This document shows, one piece after another, positions 5,143-6,149 of a DNA stretch of 6,149 bases (the first letter of the stretch is position 1; each line of letters begins with the position of its first letter). The stretch spans positions 1 to 6,149 of the forward strand of contig CAZNSG010000152.1 in NCBI GenBank assembly GCA_964575715.1. The letters are read 5' to 3'. Below the pieces are notes generated by a model, which worked only from the letters and a program-made list of their open reading frames with translations, searched no databases and was not told where the DNA came from. The stretch is from PNAI01 sp964575715. Its GTDB lineage: Bacteria; Pseudomonadota; Alphaproteobacteria; Rhizobiales; Xanthobacteraceae. The position numbers were made by a program, and so were the translations under genes.

Positions 5143-5751
5143 TTACGGAACAACTCCGTCGCGGCCGACATTCACGCGGTTCGTCTCAAGCGTTCCGTCG
5201 GGCTTCTTCACCGCTTGTGTGATCAGAATATTTGCGCCGGCCTTGAGTTCGCTCTTGTCGCCGACGACATAAGCGCGAATGACGGAGTCAGGCCCGACGA
5301 CGATCTTCTTCTCGCCGTCCTTGTACTTGACCGTAACCACTTGGCCGTCGACGCCAGCAACGGCGTTATCGACGGTGGCGTTGGTCATTGTGGTGTTTGG
5401 CCGATCCCATGGCCGGTGACCTTCGCCGGTGCCGCGCTGAACTTCGGCGAAAATCATCACCTGGATGGCCTTCTGGCTGCCATCCGGCTGCGGCATGGCG
5501 CCGACGCCGATGTAGGCGCCGGGTTTGATGTCGGCGAGCGTTGCGCTAACCACGCCATACACTGCCACCTTGTCGGTCATGCCTACCCGCACCTCGCCGC
5601 CCTGGCGCAATTTGACGATCAGCGTCGAGCCGTCCACGCCCTCGATCGTCCCGGCGACGCGTTGGGTTTGCTGCTGGGCAGGCGCCGTTGAAACTGGCAG
5701 TACCGCCGCCAGCATTGCACCAACGAAGATGATTCCAATTTTCTTGATCAC
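5143..5751 (-). CDS. Exported two-domain protein, DUF5666-like (OB-like repeats), function unknown
   Basis: A 202-residue product starting at a GTG, with AGGGGG 7 bases upstream. An N-terminal Sec signal (KK, then hydrophobic GIIFVGAMLAAVLPV, cut near APA-Q at about 25) sends it to the periplasm. The mature part is two related beta-rich units. Unit 1 (about 32-98) reads VAGTIEGVDGSTLIVKLRQGGEVRVGMTD, then LADIKPGAYIGVGAMPQPDG. Unit 2 (about 129-198) reads NAVAGVDGQVVTVKYKDGEKKIVVGPDS, then KSELKAGANILITQAVKKPDG. This V-x-G-x-I/V-x3-DG strand pattern followed by K-x-G-x-x-I resembles DUF5666-type OB domains. They are joined by a Gly/Pro-rich linker with WDRPNTTMTNATV. There are no cysteines in the mature part. 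It is a tandem paralog of the gene upstream on the same strand. No enzymatic motif is visible; ligand or metal binding is only a guess. Confidence 0.85.
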   Translation of the reverse strand: MIKKIGIIFVGAMLAAVLPVSTAPAQQQTQRVAGTIEGVDGSTLIVKLRQGGEVRVGMTDKVAVYGVVSATLADIKPGAYIGVGAMPQPDGSQKAIQVMIFAEVQRGTGEGHRPWDRPNTTMTNATVDNAVAGVDGQVVTVKYKDGEKKIVVGPDSVIRAYVVGDKSELKAGANILITQAVKKPDGTLETNRVNVGRDGVVP

Positions 5752-5805
5752 GACGTGTCCCCCTAAAAGGTATCCGCGCCACCGGTCCCCGACGGCGCGT
5801 TAGTT

Positions 5806-5818
5806 AAACGAAGCGTTT
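5806..5818 (-). other. Short hairpin between the two exported-protein genes
   Basis: AAACG-AAG-CGTTT is a 5-base stem with a 3-base loop in the 108-base gap between the upstream paralog's stop and the next start. A second 6-base pair, CGCGCC (5775-5780) with GGCGCG (5794-5799), lies beside it. Both are weak, with no clear U-run, so a terminator is not claimed. Confidence 0.25.
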
Positions 5819-5859
5819 GCCGTCTGTGTTATGCCTATCGGCTCAGGCGCGGCAGCCGT

Positions 5860-6149
5860 TCACTGCGGCGGATCGATATCGCGGCCGACGGCGATATTGG
5901 GCGCAGTCAGCGTTCCATCCGCTTCCTTCCTCGCGGCGGCGACGAAAACCTTGGCTCCGACCTTGAGGTCTGCGGCGCTGCCCGGCACATATTTCGCGAT
6001 CGGAATACCAGGCGGTACGACGACCTTCTTCTCGCCGTCCTTGTATTTGACCAATAGATCCTGGCCCTCCTTGCCGGCGACGGTCGTTGCGACATTGGCG
6101 TTGGTCATGGTGCTGCCGGGCCGGTTGTCCCACTCCGAAAACCGGTCGG
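5860..6149 (-). CDS. Partial exported-protein paralog (DUF5666-like), 5' end outside window
   Basis: Only the C-terminal ~95 residues are present; the frame stays open to the window edge. The visible part (EWDNRPGSTMTNANVATTVAG, then VKYKDGEKKVVVPPGIPIAKYVPGSAADLKVGAKVFVAAARKEADGTL, ending DIDPPQ) aligns along its length with unit 2 and the linker of the gene at 5143-5751, including WD-RP, TMTNA, VKYKDGEKK-VV, LK-GA and N-x-VGRD. Because this homology continues upstream of the ATG at 6108, that ATG is an internal methionine and the true start lies outside. Expected to be periplasmic like its paralog. Function unknown. Confidence 0.82.
   Translation of the reverse strand, partial: DRFSEWDNRPGSTMTNANVATTVAGKEGQDLLVKYKDGEKKVVVPPGIPIAKYVPGSAADLKVGAKVFVAAARKEADGTLTAPNIAVGRDIDPPQ

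Noticed and set aside
5860..6108. Treating the ATG at 6108 as the start of a complete 82-residue protein
   Set aside because: Homology to the neighbouring paralog continues upstream of this ATG in the same frame (WD-N-RP segment), so the gene is truncated by the window edge.

Overview
The window looks like chromosome of a GC-rich alphaproteobacterium in the Hyphomicrobiales, most likely near Bradyrhizobium/Rhodopseudomonas. This is inferred from two things: the transporter and cyanase proteins read like versions remembered from that group, and the gaps between genes carry long imperfect palindromes and a GAGCATGATC motif of the kind scattered through those genomes. No database was searched. 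No tRNA, rRNA, CRISPR array or transposase was seen.

Layout. Positions 1-328 hold no supportable gene but contain a large nested palindrome (143-285). From 4124 down to 329, the minus strand carries a four-gene cluster, in transcription order: a Tat-exported NrtA/CmpA-family substrate-binding protein, a membrane permease, an ATPase with all standard ABC motifs, and cyanase (cynS). The three transporter genes are 3-4 bases apart. cynS follows after a 165-base gap filled by a palindromic repeat. Upstream, on the same strand, is a sigma-54 (RpoN) promoter matching the consensus at every defined position (4201-4216), preceded by dyad and direct-repeat sequences that could be regulator sites. Diverging from this region, on the plus strand, is a small SnoaL/NTF2-like protein (4449-4808). 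It ends at a likely intrinsic terminator, followed by tandem repeats and a composite three-arm palindrome (4912-5096). The right end holds two related minus-strand genes for small exported proteins of OB-like, DUF5666-like appearance; the upstream one is cut by the window edge.

How it works together. The cluster reads as an anionic nitrogen-source scavenging unit. The ABC transporter imports cyanate (or nitrate/nitrite), and cyanase converts cyanate plus bicarbonate to ammonia and CO2. Expression is probably driven by RpoN under nitrogen control. The architecture resembles cynABDS of cyanobacteria, but the actual transported ion cannot be read from sequence. Nothing here is clearly a new system. 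The best leads are the sigma-54 promoter with its unexplained operator-like dyads, the Cys/His-containing extension in front of the Tat signal, the palindromic elements, and the tandem exported paralogs.
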